Assembly: GCA_900551605.1 (NCBI GenBank)
Contig: URWS01000059.1
Span: 1 to 7,829, forward strand
Source of the DNA: an uncultured Collinsella sp.
Lineage (GTDB): Bacteria > Actinomycetota > Coriobacteriia > Coriobacteriales > Coriobacteriaceae
Length of the DNA stretch: 7,829 nt
Reading direction: 5' to 3'
The notes under the pieces are model-generated. The model was given only the letters and a program-made list of their open reading frames with translations. It ran no database searches and had not been told where the DNA came from. This document shows, piece after piece, positions 1-5,867 of the stretch; position 1 is the first letter of the stretch, and the number at the start of each line of letters is the position of its first letter. The position numbers were made by a program, and so were the translations under genes.

Positions 1-1
1 G

Positions 2-1048
2 CTCTCGGGCGATGACCTTATGGACCGTACGCCCATGAAGCCTACGTGCAAGGTCGACGGCCAGACGCTCAAGATCGATTTTGGCGAGACGGCTCCGGCC
101 GGCGGCTATTTCCGCGTCGAGGTCTACGGCGTGACCTTCCCCGTCGAGGGCGGCGACGAGGCCTTTAGCGGCACCTACACTTTGGCCGATGGTTCGACCA
201 AGAAGATCTCCAAGATTCCGTCGGTGGAGATCAAGGGCGTGACGGCATTCGATAACTTCCTGGCCGACCTTAAGGAGCAGCCGTGGGTCGAGGCATGGAA
301 TTCCAACATGTTCCTGCGCCTGTTCTTAAACCCGGTCATTTTGGTCCAGAGCCTGCCGATCGTCTTCAAAGGCTTCCTCATGTCGCTCTCGATCGTGCTC
401 GTGGCGTTTCCGCTGGCAATCCCCTTTGGCTTTGCCTTGTCGCTCATGCGCATCTCCAAGTCGCGCATCCTGCGTTGCCTTGCCGGCATCTATGTGAATA
501 TCATTCGCGGTACGCCGGCGTTCCTGCAGATCTATATCGCGTTCTTTGGCCTGCCGTTGGCCGGCGTCAAGGTGGACGACTATGTCTTGGGCGTCATCGT
601 CATGGCCATGAACTCGTCTGCCTATCTGTGTGAGATCTTCCGTGCCGGTATTCAATCGATCCCCAAGGGCCAAAACGAGGCTGCTCGCTCTCTGGGCATG
701 AATGCCTTCCAGACGCTGCTCTACGTTATGATTCCGCAGACGTTCCGCAATGTTTTGCCTACGCTGACCAGTGAATTTATCCTGCTTTACAAGGATACGT
801 CGCTGCTTGCGGCCGTGGGCGTGGTCGAGATTGTCATGAACGCCCGTACCATCGTGGCAACGACGGGCTCCATTACGCCGTACGTGGTTGCCGCCCTGTT
901 CTATCTGGTCATCACCCTGCCGCTCGCTCGCTTGGTGAGCGGTCTTGAGGCGAGGCTTTTGGGCACGGCCGAGACCAAGAAGAAGCGTCCCGCCAAGAGC
1001 GCCGGACAGGTTGTCGCGACGCCCGCCGATCACATCGCCGGTCTGTAA
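2..1048 (+). CDS. Amino-acid ABC transporter permease (GlnP/HisM family), 5'-partial
   Basis: Inner-membrane channel subunit of a polar amino-acid importer. The frame is open to the left edge, so the true start is outside the window; the ATG at base 20 is only an internal Met (numbered 1 here). Residues about 10-75 are a beta-rich, charged, non-membrane segment ahead of the channel. Hydrophobic segments follow at about 108-142, 153-180, 187-205, 252-273 and 287-305. The family's RGTP motif is at 163-166. The EAA loop, which docks onto the ATPase, is at about 206-240 (EIFRAGIQSIPKGQNEAARS, then SLGMNAF and IPQ). A basic tail (KKKRPAK) ends the protein. The gene is followed after 12 nt by the ATPase gene, so the two form an operon. 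The extra N-terminal domain is unusual for a GlnP-type permease, which normally begins almost directly with the first helix. The substrate cannot be told from the sequence. The family is certain; the full length is unknown. Confidence 0.93.
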   Translation, partial: LSGDDLMDRTPMKPTCKVDGQTLKIDFGETAPAGGYFRVEVYGVTFPVEGGDEAFSGTYTLADGSTKKISKIPSVEIKGVTAFDNFLADLKEQPWVEAWNSNMFLRLFLNPVILVQSLPIVFKGFLMSLSIVLVAFPLAIPFGFALSLMRISKSRILRCLAGIYVNIIRGTPAFLQIYIAFFGLPLAGVKVDDYVLGVIVMAMNSSAYLCEIFRAGIQSIPKGQNEAARSLGMNAFQTLLYVMIPQTFRNVLPTLTSEFILLYKDTSLLAAVGVVEIVMNARTIVATTGSITPYVVAALFYLVITLPLARLVSGLEARLLGTAETKKKRPAKSAGQVVATPADHIAGL

Positions 1049-1060
1049 GGAGGTCCTATC

Positions 1061-1813
1061 ATGAGCGAAACCAATAACTCGAACGAGGTCGTCGTCAGTA
1101 TCAAGAACCTCCAAAAGGCCTTTGGCGATAACGTGGTCCTGCGCGACATCGATCTGGATGTGCATAAGGGCGAGGTCGTCGTAGTCCTGGGTCCCTCGGG
1201 CTCGGGCAAGTCGACGATGCTTCGCTGCATCAACCGTCTGGAGCATCCCACGAGTGGCTCGATTGTCGTTGAGGGTGTGGACGTGTGCGCCAAGGGCGTC
1301 GACCTTAACAAGGTGCGCACGCATCTGGGTATGGTGTTCCAGCAGTTCAATTTGTTCCCGCACCTCTCAGTCAAAAAGAACGTCATGCTCGCGCAGCAGA
1401 AGGTGCTCAAGCGCAGCAAGGAAGAGGCCGAGAAGATTGCCGTCGAGGAGCTGACCAAGGTCGGTCTGGCCGAGCGTATCGACTTTATGCCGAGCCAGCT
1501 CTCGGGCGGCCAGCAGCAGCGCGTTGCCATCGCCCGCGCCCTGTCGATGAACCCGCACGTCATGCTCTTTGACGAGGCCACCTCGGCGCTCGACCCCGAG
1601 CTCGTGCGCGACGTCTTGGGCGTCATGCGCGACCTGGCGCGCGACGGTATGACCATGATCGTCGTGACGCATGAGATGGGCTTTGCCCGCGATGTCGCCG
1701 ACCGCGTCGTCTTTATGGACGGCGGCGTCATTGTGGAAGAGGGTACGCCGAGCGAGGTCTTCGACCACCCCAAGAGCGAGCGCACCAAGGCGTTCTTGGG
1801 CAATATTTCGTAG
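1061..1813 (+). CDS. glnQ: Amino-acid ABC transporter ATP-binding protein (GlnQ/HisP type)
   Basis: Cytoplasmic ATPase that powers the importer encoded just upstream. It has 250 residues, normal for the family, with every ABC motif intact: Walker [10 protein letters not shown] at 44-52, Q-loop VFQQF at 92-96, signature LSGGQQQR at 147-154, Walker B VMLFDE at 167-172, D-loop SALD at 175-178 and H-loop His204 in VTHE. The lead-in INRLE after Walker A and the [11 protein letters not shown] segment are typical of polar amino-acid ATPases. The start is fixed by a near-perfect ribosome binding site, AAGGAGG (1047-1053), which overlaps the permease stop codon and lies 7 nt before the ATG. No substrate-binding protein gene is visible; it may lie upstream of the window or be supplied by another locus. 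The specific symbol is by family resemblance only, since glutamine specificity is not shown. Confidence 0.95.
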   Translation: MSETNNSNEVVVSIKNLQKAFGDNVVLRDIDLDVHKGEVVVVLGPSGSGKSTMLRCINRLEHPTSGSIVVEGVDVCAKGVDLNKVRTHLGMVFQQFNLFPHLSVKKNVMLAQQKVLKRSKEEAEKIAVEELTKVGLAERIDFMPSQLSGGQQQRVAIARALSMNPHVMLFDEATSALDPELVRDVLGVMRDLARDGMTMIVVTHEMGFARDVADRVVFMDGGVIVEEGTPSEVFDHPKSERTKAFLGNIS

Positions 1814-1834
1814 CCGGTTGATGTAACTGCCGTT

Positions 1835-1880
1835 ACAAAAGAGCGGGGGCTGGACCTGAATCCAGCCCCCGCTCTTTTGT
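1835..1880. terminator. Bidirectional rho-independent terminator
   Basis: A perfect 20-bp stem (1835-1854 with 1861-1880) encloses the 6-nt loop CCTGAA. The GC-rich core GAGCGGGGGCTGGA is flanked by AAAA on the left and TTTT on the right, so the hairpin has a U-tract on either strand. It sits between the convergent ATPase gene (ending at 1813) and flavodoxin gene (ending at 1930) and can end transcription from both. Confidence 0.93.
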
Positions 1881-1929
1881 AGGGATGGGGATGCGCTGTG
1901 ATACAGGCTCTTTTGGAGGCCTGGTTTCG

Positions 1930-2349
1930 TTACGCGAGCTCGGCTCCGAGGGCCTTGCAGGCCGCCTCGCCCTCATCGTCGGGCGCATCGTAGCAGATGG
2001 TGGAGTCCACGACGTTGACGCCGGCCTCGTCGGCGTCGGCTTTCCAGTTATCCATCCACTCGCCCTCGGCCCACGAATAGGAGCCAAAGAGGACGACCTT
2101 CTTGTCGCCGAGGACTTCCTTGACCTCATCCCACATCGGCTGGAACTCGTCGTACTCGAGCTCCTCGGACCCCATGGCGGGGCAGCCGAAGGCGAAGGCG
2201 TCATAGTTGGTGACCTTGTCGGCAGAGAAGTCGGCGCAGGAGATGACCTCAGCCTCGGCACCCGCGGACGTGGCGCCTTCGGAGACGAGGTTTGCCATGG
2301 CCTCGGTGTTGCCCGTGCCGCTCCAGTAGACGACGGCGATCTTGCTCAT
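1930..2349 (-). CDS. Short-chain flavodoxin
   Basis: Small cytoplasmic FMN electron carrier that can stand in for ferredoxin, commonly when iron is scarce. It is 139 residues long, matching the Clostridium-type short flavodoxins. The FMN phosphate loop SGTGNTE is at 10-16, preceded by the hydrophobic strand KIAVVYW. The isoalloxazine-contacting loop CPAMGSEE is at 56-63, like the MGDE turn of clostridial flavodoxin. The 90s loop GSYSWAEGEW (89-98) carries the Trp that stacks on the flavin. The C-terminus is acidic, as usual. The start is an ATG with AAAGGA (2356-2361) 6 nt upstream. It follows the DUF3793 gene by 46 nt with no promoter seen between, so the two are probably cotranscribed and share the palindrome-controlled promoter near 3139-3166. 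The redox partner is unknown. Confidence 0.95.
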   Translation of the reverse strand: MSKIAVVYWSGTGNTEAMANLVSEGATSAGAEAEVISCADFSADKVTNYDAFAFGCPAMGSEELEYDEFQPMWDEVKEVLGDKKVVLFGSYSWAEGEWMDNWKADADEAGVNVVDSTICYDAPDDEGEAACKALGAELA

Positions 2350-2395
2350 GTTGAGTCCTTTCAGTTGTGCGGCAGGTTGCCGCGGCTTCTATGTT

Positions 2396-3100
2396 CTATC
2401 GGGTTGCCTGGGCAAGTTGCGCCAAGCTGCAGCCCTGCTGATAGACAAAGGTGAGGTATTGAGTGCAAGCGCGGTAGGCGTCAAACATCGCAAGCGCTTG
2501 CTCGACATTCGTGTAGACCTTCCAGGCCCCAAAGACCTTGTAGTTCTCGCCGCGCTGGACGATAAACTCGTGCACGTCGTCGTAGGGATATCCAAGGAAG
2601 TAGCCTATTTCGTGCGGAAACTCGCAGGTGCAGTCGTTGCTGCAGCTAGCTTGCTGGGGTAGTGCGCATCGAGTCTGGCTACAAGCGCATTCCGCGACGT
2701 TATTGCTCGCGAGCGTGATGCGTGATGCCAAATGCACAAGGCATGTCGAAAGGTCTCTCGTGTCGTAGCCTTCCGAGGCGAGCGCTGTTTGGGCGCGAGG
2801 GTCTGCGAAATAGGTGGCGAGGCTTTTGGCTCGGTACACGTACACGAGTGCTCCGCAGGGCCGCCAGACCAAAACACTCAGGTGGATGCCGAGCGGGTCA
2901 AGCTCGCGATTGCACTGGGCGATAACGTTGAGCAGGCGTGCTCGACGTTCTGCGATGGTTTCGGTTGTGGTCGAGCCGTTCCCGTGGGCGTAGGTGCCTG
3001 GATAGGTAAAGAGCGATGCCGGCTTGATGCCCGCGAGCGTGGGAGAGCAGTTGCGCACGACCGCTGCCTGAAACGTTGGGATATCTATGGTTCGAGTCAC
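2396..3100 (-). CDS. DUF3793 family protein with a cysteine cluster
   Basis: Protein of unknown function, 234 residues. It matches what I know of DUF3793, a family of Firmicutes and Coriobacteriia often found beside flavodoxin or iron-uptake genes. Family-like landmarks are NCSPTLAGIKPASLF at 17-31, LVWRPCGALVYVYR at 77-90, and the strongest block FPHEIGYFLGYPYDDV at 161-176, followed by GAWKVY at 191-196. Just before the FPHEIGYFLGYP block lie six cysteines in 22 residues (138, 140, 145, 153, 157, 159). I do not recall this as a general family feature; it suggests metal or Fe-S binding. No signal peptide or membrane segment is seen, so it should be cytoplasmic. The start is GTG, supported by AAGGAG about 4 nt upstream. 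It is the first gene of a leftward operon with the flavodoxin. The biochemical role is unknown; a part in iron or redox homeostasis is inference from neighbours. Confidence 0.85.
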   Translation of the reverse strand: MTRTIDIPTFQAAVVRNCSPTLAGIKPASLFTYPGTYAHGNGSTTTETIAERRARLLNVIAQCNRELDPLGIHLSVLVWRPCGALVYVYRAKSLATYFADPRAQTALASEGYDTRDLSTCLVHLASRITLASNNVAECACSQTRCALPQQASCSNDCTCEFPHEIGYFLGYPYDDVHEFIVQRGENYKVFGAWKVYTNVEQALAMFDAYRACTQYLTFVYQQGCSLAQLAQATR

Positions 3101-3123
3101 GGCGCTCCTTACGGATCTAAACT

Positions 3124-3139
3124 GTTAGCCTAGGAAAAC
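3124..3139. promoter_or_regulatory. Palindromic operator, DtxR-family-like
   Basis: The sequence GTTAGCCTAGGAAAAC is an imperfect inverted repeat of the form GTTnnCCTAGGnnAAC (12 of 16 positions symmetric). It touches the -10 box of the leftward promoter and covers the predicted transcription start, a classic repressor position. GTTAGCCTA matches the core of the iron-responsive DtxR/IdeR consensus (TTAGGTTAGCCTAACCTAA), but the outer arms do not match well. Assignment to a metal-dependent repressor is inference. Confidence 0.5.
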
Positions 3140-3166
3140 TTATACACGAAAGTAAGCCATGGTCAA
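3139..3166 (-). promoter_or_regulatory. Sigma-70 promoter of the DUF3793-flavodoxin operon
   Basis: Read leftward, the -35 box TTGACC (3161-3166) and -10 box TATAAG (3139-3144) are separated by 16 bp. The predicted start near 3132 leaves a leader of about 30 nt before the GTG start at 3100. The palindrome at 3124-3139 overlaps the start site. Confidence 0.72.
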
Positions 3167-3192
3167 CAAAAAAGTTTGAAGAGGGAAACTAA

Positions 3193-3224
3193 TTGACCGA
3201 ACAGACATGATTTTGGGTTAAGAT
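3193..3224 (+). promoter_or_regulatory. Probable promoter of the HMA protein gene
   Basis: The -35 box TTGACC (3193-3198) is clear. The best -10 is TAAGAT (3219-3224), 4 of 6 matches, but the 20-bp spacer is long; spacings of 17-18 give poorer boxes (GGTTAA, GTTAAG). Long spacers also occur at MerR-type activated promoters, but I see no convincing dyad inside this spacer. Confidence 0.45.
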
Positions 3225-3228
3225 GGGG

Positions 3229-3245
3229 ACACCCCATGGGGGTAT
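3229..3245. promoter_or_regulatory. CsoR-like copper operator
   Basis: ACACCCCATGGGGGTAT has perfect ACCCC/GGGGT arms around a 3-nt centre, and the next-but-one flanking bases also pair. From memory it closely resembles the Bacillus subtilis copZA CsoR box (TACCCTACGGGGGTAT). It overlaps the predicted start of the HMA protein gene, a position fit for repression relieved by copper. No csoR gene is in the window. Confidence 0.5.
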
Positions 3246-3274
3246 CTAGATAGTGCTACTTGAAAGGGGAGCGC

Positions 3275-3658
3275 ATGAGTGACTTGCTCAACCCTGCGAA
3301 TCTCATCGTGCTGGCCGTCATTGCCGTCGGCATGTTTTTTGGACTGCGTCGCATTGCCGCTTCGACACACGGGAAGAGTTGCTGCAGCGATGGCGCGCGC
3401 GGCAAGAAGGCCAAAAAGGTTGTTGTGGTGGATACCGATGCGTCACACTATCCCTATAGCGATGAGCTGCTCATCGGCGGCATGAGCTGTGACGGCTGCG
3501 CTCAGAACGTAGCCAATGCCCTCAATGCGCTGGATGGCGTGTGGGCAACGGTGACGTATGCGGACCACACGGCACGCGTGCGCTCTAGGCAGCCGGTTGA
3601 TCGTGGTGTCCTCGAGACGGCCGTGAAAGACGCGGGCTACTACGTCATGACGCTGTAA
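3275..3658 (+). CDS. Membrane-anchored heavy-metal-associated (HMA) domain protein
   Basis: Small protein of 127 residues that probably binds a soft metal such as Cu(I) at the membrane. A single N-terminal membrane segment (LIVLAVIAVGMFFGL, 10-24) is followed by positive residues (RR), a Cys pair at 36-37 (KSCCSDG) and a Lys-rich linker (GKKAKK). The HMA fold occupies about 62-127, with the metal-binding loop M70-S-C72-D-G-C75 and the closing AGYYVMTL typical of CopZ/Atx1 domains. The ATG at 3275 is chosen because AAAGGGGAG (3263-3271) stands just before it; an in-frame TTG at 3260 would place that site inside the gene. The anchor plus Cys pair recalls the small Cys-rich proteins near FeoB. 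Convergent with the yolD-like gene, 26 nt away. A CsoR-like box at its promoter supports a copper link. It is a binding or delivery protein, not a complete transporter. Confidence 0.88.
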   Translation: MSDLLNPANLIVLAVIAVGMFFGLRRIAASTHGKSCCSDGARGKKAKKVVVVDTDASHYPYSDELLIGGMSCDGCAQNVANALNALDGVWATVTYADHTARVRSRQPVDRGVLETAVKDAGYYVMTL

Positions 3659-3684
3659 GCGCCGCCCTGGATGCGCTTCCTTGG

Positions 3685-4110
3685 CTAGGCTCGTCCGCGC
3701 AGTTCGATGTCTTGGATGTCGTCGAAGTTGATGGCGATGTCTTTGAGCTTGAGCAACTTGAAAGCGGGGAGTACCTCATCGAGGATGCCGGTGCGGCTAC
3801 GATAGCCGTACGTATCGTAATAGGTGACACGAACTAAATCGCCACGTTTGAGACCCTCGAGCTTATGTGAAAGCTCGAGGGCTTTTTCTTCTGTCAATTC
3901 GCACTTGGGCTCAACGGTGATCTCCTGCTTGCGCACGAGTTCGTAGTATCCCGTCAACGCGGCAAAGGGCATAAACTGTGCGGCGCGGTTGGCGCGCACG
4001 GCGCCGTTGGCGGTGAGGTTGGGGTCGGCGGCGCGGCGTCTTCCCTCGGGGTCCGCCAAGCGCTCGAAGGCGGTCGGCGGCCTCATGGGCTGCTGTTTGG
4101 GTTTAGGCAC
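3685..4110 (-). CDS. YolD-like family protein
   Basis: Partner protein of UvrX/UmuC-type Y-family polymerases, presumed to act in SOS translesion synthesis; its exact role is unresolved. It has 141 residues, a little longer than typical because of a basic, Pro-rich N-terminal stretch. The core begins at the family block RAAQFMPFAALTGYYELVRK (about 42-61) and continues with EEKALELSHKLEGLKRGDLV, then a beta-rich part with VTYYDTYGYRSRTGILDEV and a final IAINFDDIQDIEL, all typical of YolD. The GTG at 4110 is preferred over an upstream TTG at 4122 because GGAGG (4116-4120) lies 5 nt before it. It overlaps the end of the polymerase gene by 8 nt (GTGCCTAA), indicating translational coupling. An 11-bp hairpin and T-tract for the opposite strand lie within it. 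No terminator is seen after its stop codon. Confidence 0.87.
   Translation of the reverse strand: MPKPKQQPMRPPTAFERLADPEGRRRAADPNLTANGAVRANRAAQFMPFAALTGYYELVRKQEITVEPKCELTEEKALELSHKLEGLKRGDLVRVTYYDTYGYRSRTGILDEVLPAFKLLKLKDIAINFDDIQDIELRGRA
3854..3890 (+). terminator. Rho-independent terminator inside the yolD-like gene
   Basis: On the + strand a perfect 11-bp stem, CCCTCGAGCTT (3854-3864) with AAGCTCGAGGG (3871-3881), encloses the loop ATGTGA and is followed at once by CTTTTTCTT. The T-tract is only on the + strand, so it would stop rightward transcription from the HMA protein gene, whose stop codon is about 195 nt upstream with no other terminator between. It lies wholly within codons of the opposite-strand yolD-like gene. 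Confidence 0.65.
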
Positions 4111-5608
4111 GATGCCCTCCAACCTGATCGTTGCGTTCGCGCGCGGTGGCGCCGGCGGTAAAGCTCAATCCCTTGACCAGGGCGTTTTTGCCGTATTTGC
4201 CTTTAACGGCCAACACAGCACGCGCCAGGTCGCGCTCGCGCTCATCGGCCTCGACATCGCTAAACAGATCGATGGTGGCGAACTCCTCGGGCATGAGGTT
4301 GCCAAAGCCCAGATTGATGCGCTTAACCGGTCGCTTGGGGTCGACCGTTTGCGCCCACAGCTCATCGAAATACCCCATGATCTTCTTAAACGAATTCGTG
4401 CGCTCGGGCAGCTTGCGGGATGCATTGGAATGCGCAAAGAGCGCGGCATAGCCACCGCGCGGTTTGCCGCCATGCTCTCCCACAAAGATGCCGTCGATCG
4501 CCTGCGCCTCTCGCACCAAACGCCGGCGTTCGTCATCGCGTTGGACGGGCTTGGGCGCGCGGGGCGCGAGTTCGGGGCTGTCGGTCGCTGCGGGCTCGAT
4601 GCCCGAGGTGCTCGAGCGCAGGTGCCCACAGCCGTCTATATACTGCGCCGTGCCGCTGGCGTCGAGCCGGCGTATGTCGGCGCGTTCGCTCGCATAGCCT
4701 ACAAAGAGCGAGATGCTGTCGCACACCACGTGCTTGTCGATTAAGTCCAGCACAGCGGCATCGACCATCTCGCGCAAGACGGTGTAAGCCTGCTCGTAGG
4801 CATAGCCCTTCGAGAGCACCTGTCCCGTGGTGGTTGAGGTCGCTTGCGGACGATAGGCCTGGATGTCGGCGATGGTTGTCGGCTCGCGACCGAAGGCATG
4901 GTCGATGAGATACTCGGCATTGACGCCGAGCTCGTCGTAGAGCAGGTTTTCGTCGAGCGCGGCGACCCCCATCAGGTCGTAGACACCGTATTTCTCGAGG
5001 CGGGCCGCCACGCCGGGGCCGATGCCCCAGATGTCGGTGATGGGACGGTGCGGCCAGATCTCCTTGCGGAAGGTTTCGTCGTCGAGTACGCCGATGCGGC
5101 TGGCTACGTGCTTGGCGGTGATGTCGAGCGCCACCTTGGCCTGAAATAGGTTGGGGCCGATGCCAACCGTCGCCGTGATGCCGGTGCGCCCCAGGACCTC
5201 GTCGCGCAGCATGCAGGCGAAGCCTTCGGCATCGGTGTGGTAGAGGTCCAGATAGGGCGTTACGTCGATAAAGCACTCGTCGATCGAGTAGACGTGCACG
5301 TCCTGTGGGCTGACGTATTCAAGGTAAATGCCGTAGATCTGCGCCGATACCTCCATGTAGTGCTGCATGCGCGGCACGGCCTTGATGTAGTCGATGCCAC
5401 CGGGGATCTCGAACAGTCGACAGCGGTTGTGAATCCCTAAGTCCTTCATGGCCTGCGTGATAGCGAGGCAGATGGTCGTGCGTCCGCGCGATTCGTCGGC
5501 AACAACCAGGTTGGTGGTGAGCGGATCGAGTCCACGGTCGACGCATTCGACGCTGGCGTAAAACGTCTTGAGGTCGATGCAGATATAGGTGTGCTGCTCG
5601 TGCGCCAT
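4103..5608 (-). CDS. Y-family DNA polymerase, UvrX/UmuC-like, SOS-inducible
   Basis: Error-prone translesion polymerase, 501 residues against about 420 for typical UvrX proteins. Catalytic residues are intact: Asp12 in ICIDLKTFYASVE and Asp110-Glu111 in YSIDECFIDVT. A helix-hairpin-helix thumb element, DIWGIGPGVAARLEKYGV, is at 192-209. The little finger starts near 255 (TSTTTGQVLSKGYAYE) and is interrupted by a hydrophilic, Pro/Arg-rich stretch at about 319-397, which explains the extra length. TIDLF at 445-449 is a candidate beta-clamp-binding motif, and the chain ends with the family signature RNDQVGGHRA. The ATG at 5608 has AGAGGGG (5614-5620) 5 nt upstream and gives the usual short N-terminus; an upstream GTG at 5629 would overlap a LexA box. 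It is the first gene of a two-gene operon with the yolD-like gene, under two LexA-like boxes. Confidence 0.93.
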   Translation of the reverse strand: MAHEQHTYICIDLKTFYASVECVDRGLDPLTTNLVVADESRGRTTICLAITQAMKDLGIHNRCRLFEIPGGIDYIKAVPRMQHYMEVSAQIYGIYLEYVSPQDVHVYSIDECFIDVTPYLDLYHTDAEGFACMLRDEVLGRTGITATVGIGPNLFQAKVALDITAKHVASRIGVLDDETFRKEIWPHRPITDIWGIGPGVAARLEKYGVYDLMGVAALDENLLYDELGVNAEYLIDHAFGREPTTIADIQAYRPQATSTTTGQVLSKGYAYEQAYTVLREMVDAAVLDLIDKHVVCDSISLFVGYASERADIRRLDASGTAQYIDGCGHLRSSTSGIEPAATDSPELAPRAPKPVQRDDERRRLVREAQAIDGIFVGEHGGKPRGGYAALFAHSNASRKLPERTNSFKKIMGYFDELWAQTVDPKRPVKRINLGFGNLMPEEFATIDLFSDVEADERERDLARAVLAVKGKYGKNALVKGLSFTAGATARERNDQVGGHRA

Positions 5609-5622
5609 CCGTGCCCCTCTAT

Positions 5623-5636
5623 CAAACACATGTTCC
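5623..5636. promoter_or_regulatory. LexA-like box, proximal
   Basis: CAAACACATGTTCC matches the Gram-positive SOS consensus CGAAC-N4-GTTCG at all but two outer positions. It lies in the polymerase leader, 17 bp centre-to-centre from the stronger box, and covers the area before the ribosome binding site. Confidence 0.6.
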
Positions 5637-5639
5637 TAT

Positions 5640-5653
5640 CGAATACCTGTTCG
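5640..5653. promoter_or_regulatory. LexA box, core promoter
   Basis: CGAATACCTGTTCG differs from the CGAAC-N4-GTTCG consensus at one defined base. It abuts the -10 box (5654-5659) and overlaps the predicted transcription start near 5647, the expected place for LexA repression of a damage-inducible polymerase. Confidence 0.82.
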
Positions 5654-5682
5654 ATAATACCCGCTCGACCGGACACCGTCAA
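5654..5682 (-). promoter_or_regulatory. Sigma-70 promoter of the polymerase-yolD operon
   Basis: Read leftward: -35 TTGACG (5677-5682), a 17-bp spacer and -10 TATTAT (5654-5659), each one base from consensus. Placement directly before the LexA box and about 40 nt before the polymerase start agrees with SOS control. Confidence 0.82.
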
Positions 5683-5688
5683 AACGTG

Positions 5689-5758
5689 CCAAAAAGGGAC
5701 AGGTTTATTCTGGTCGGTAAAACGCTTGACCTGCCAAAACAAACCTGTCCCTTTTTGG
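5689..5758. repeat. 70-nt palindromic repeat, copy 1
   Basis: A near-perfect inverted repeat beginning CCAAAAAGGGACAGGTTT and ending AAACCTGTCCCTTTTTGG, able to form a very long hairpin with only a few mismatches in the inner part. It shares 59 of 70 bases with the copy at 6399-6468, in the same orientation; the right halves differ at about two bases. It lies just upstream of the polymerase promoter and before the short dehydrogenase-like gene. The form resembles REP-type or MITE-type intergenic repeats; no transposase is nearby. Confidence 0.85.
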
Positions 5759-5867
5759 TCGGTTTTTAACGCAGCCCTAAAGAGCGCGAAACAGCTCGGA
5801 AAAGCTCGCTTCGTAGCATGGGCCTAACGATTGATGCCGCTTATACGCACGGAAGGTTGTGGAAAAG

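Noticed and set aside
326..1363. 345-codon open frame on the minus strand
   Set aside because: It runs antisense across the permease-ATPase junction; its product is an Arg/His/Asp-rich shadow with no domain.
1885..2454. 189-codon open frame on the plus strand over the flavodoxin
   Set aside because: Flavodoxin motifs lie on the minus strand; this frame begins just after the terminator and shows no domain.
3193..3221. TTGACC...GGTTAA as a MerR-type dyad
   Set aside because: The match is only 5 of 6 with a 17-nt gap and includes the -35 itself, whereas MerR-family dyads lie inside the spacer. The CsoR-like palindrome explains the context better.
3989..4744. 251-codon open frame on the plus strand
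   Set aside because: Antisense to the polymerase and yolD-like genes, with no recognisable family or ribosome binding site.
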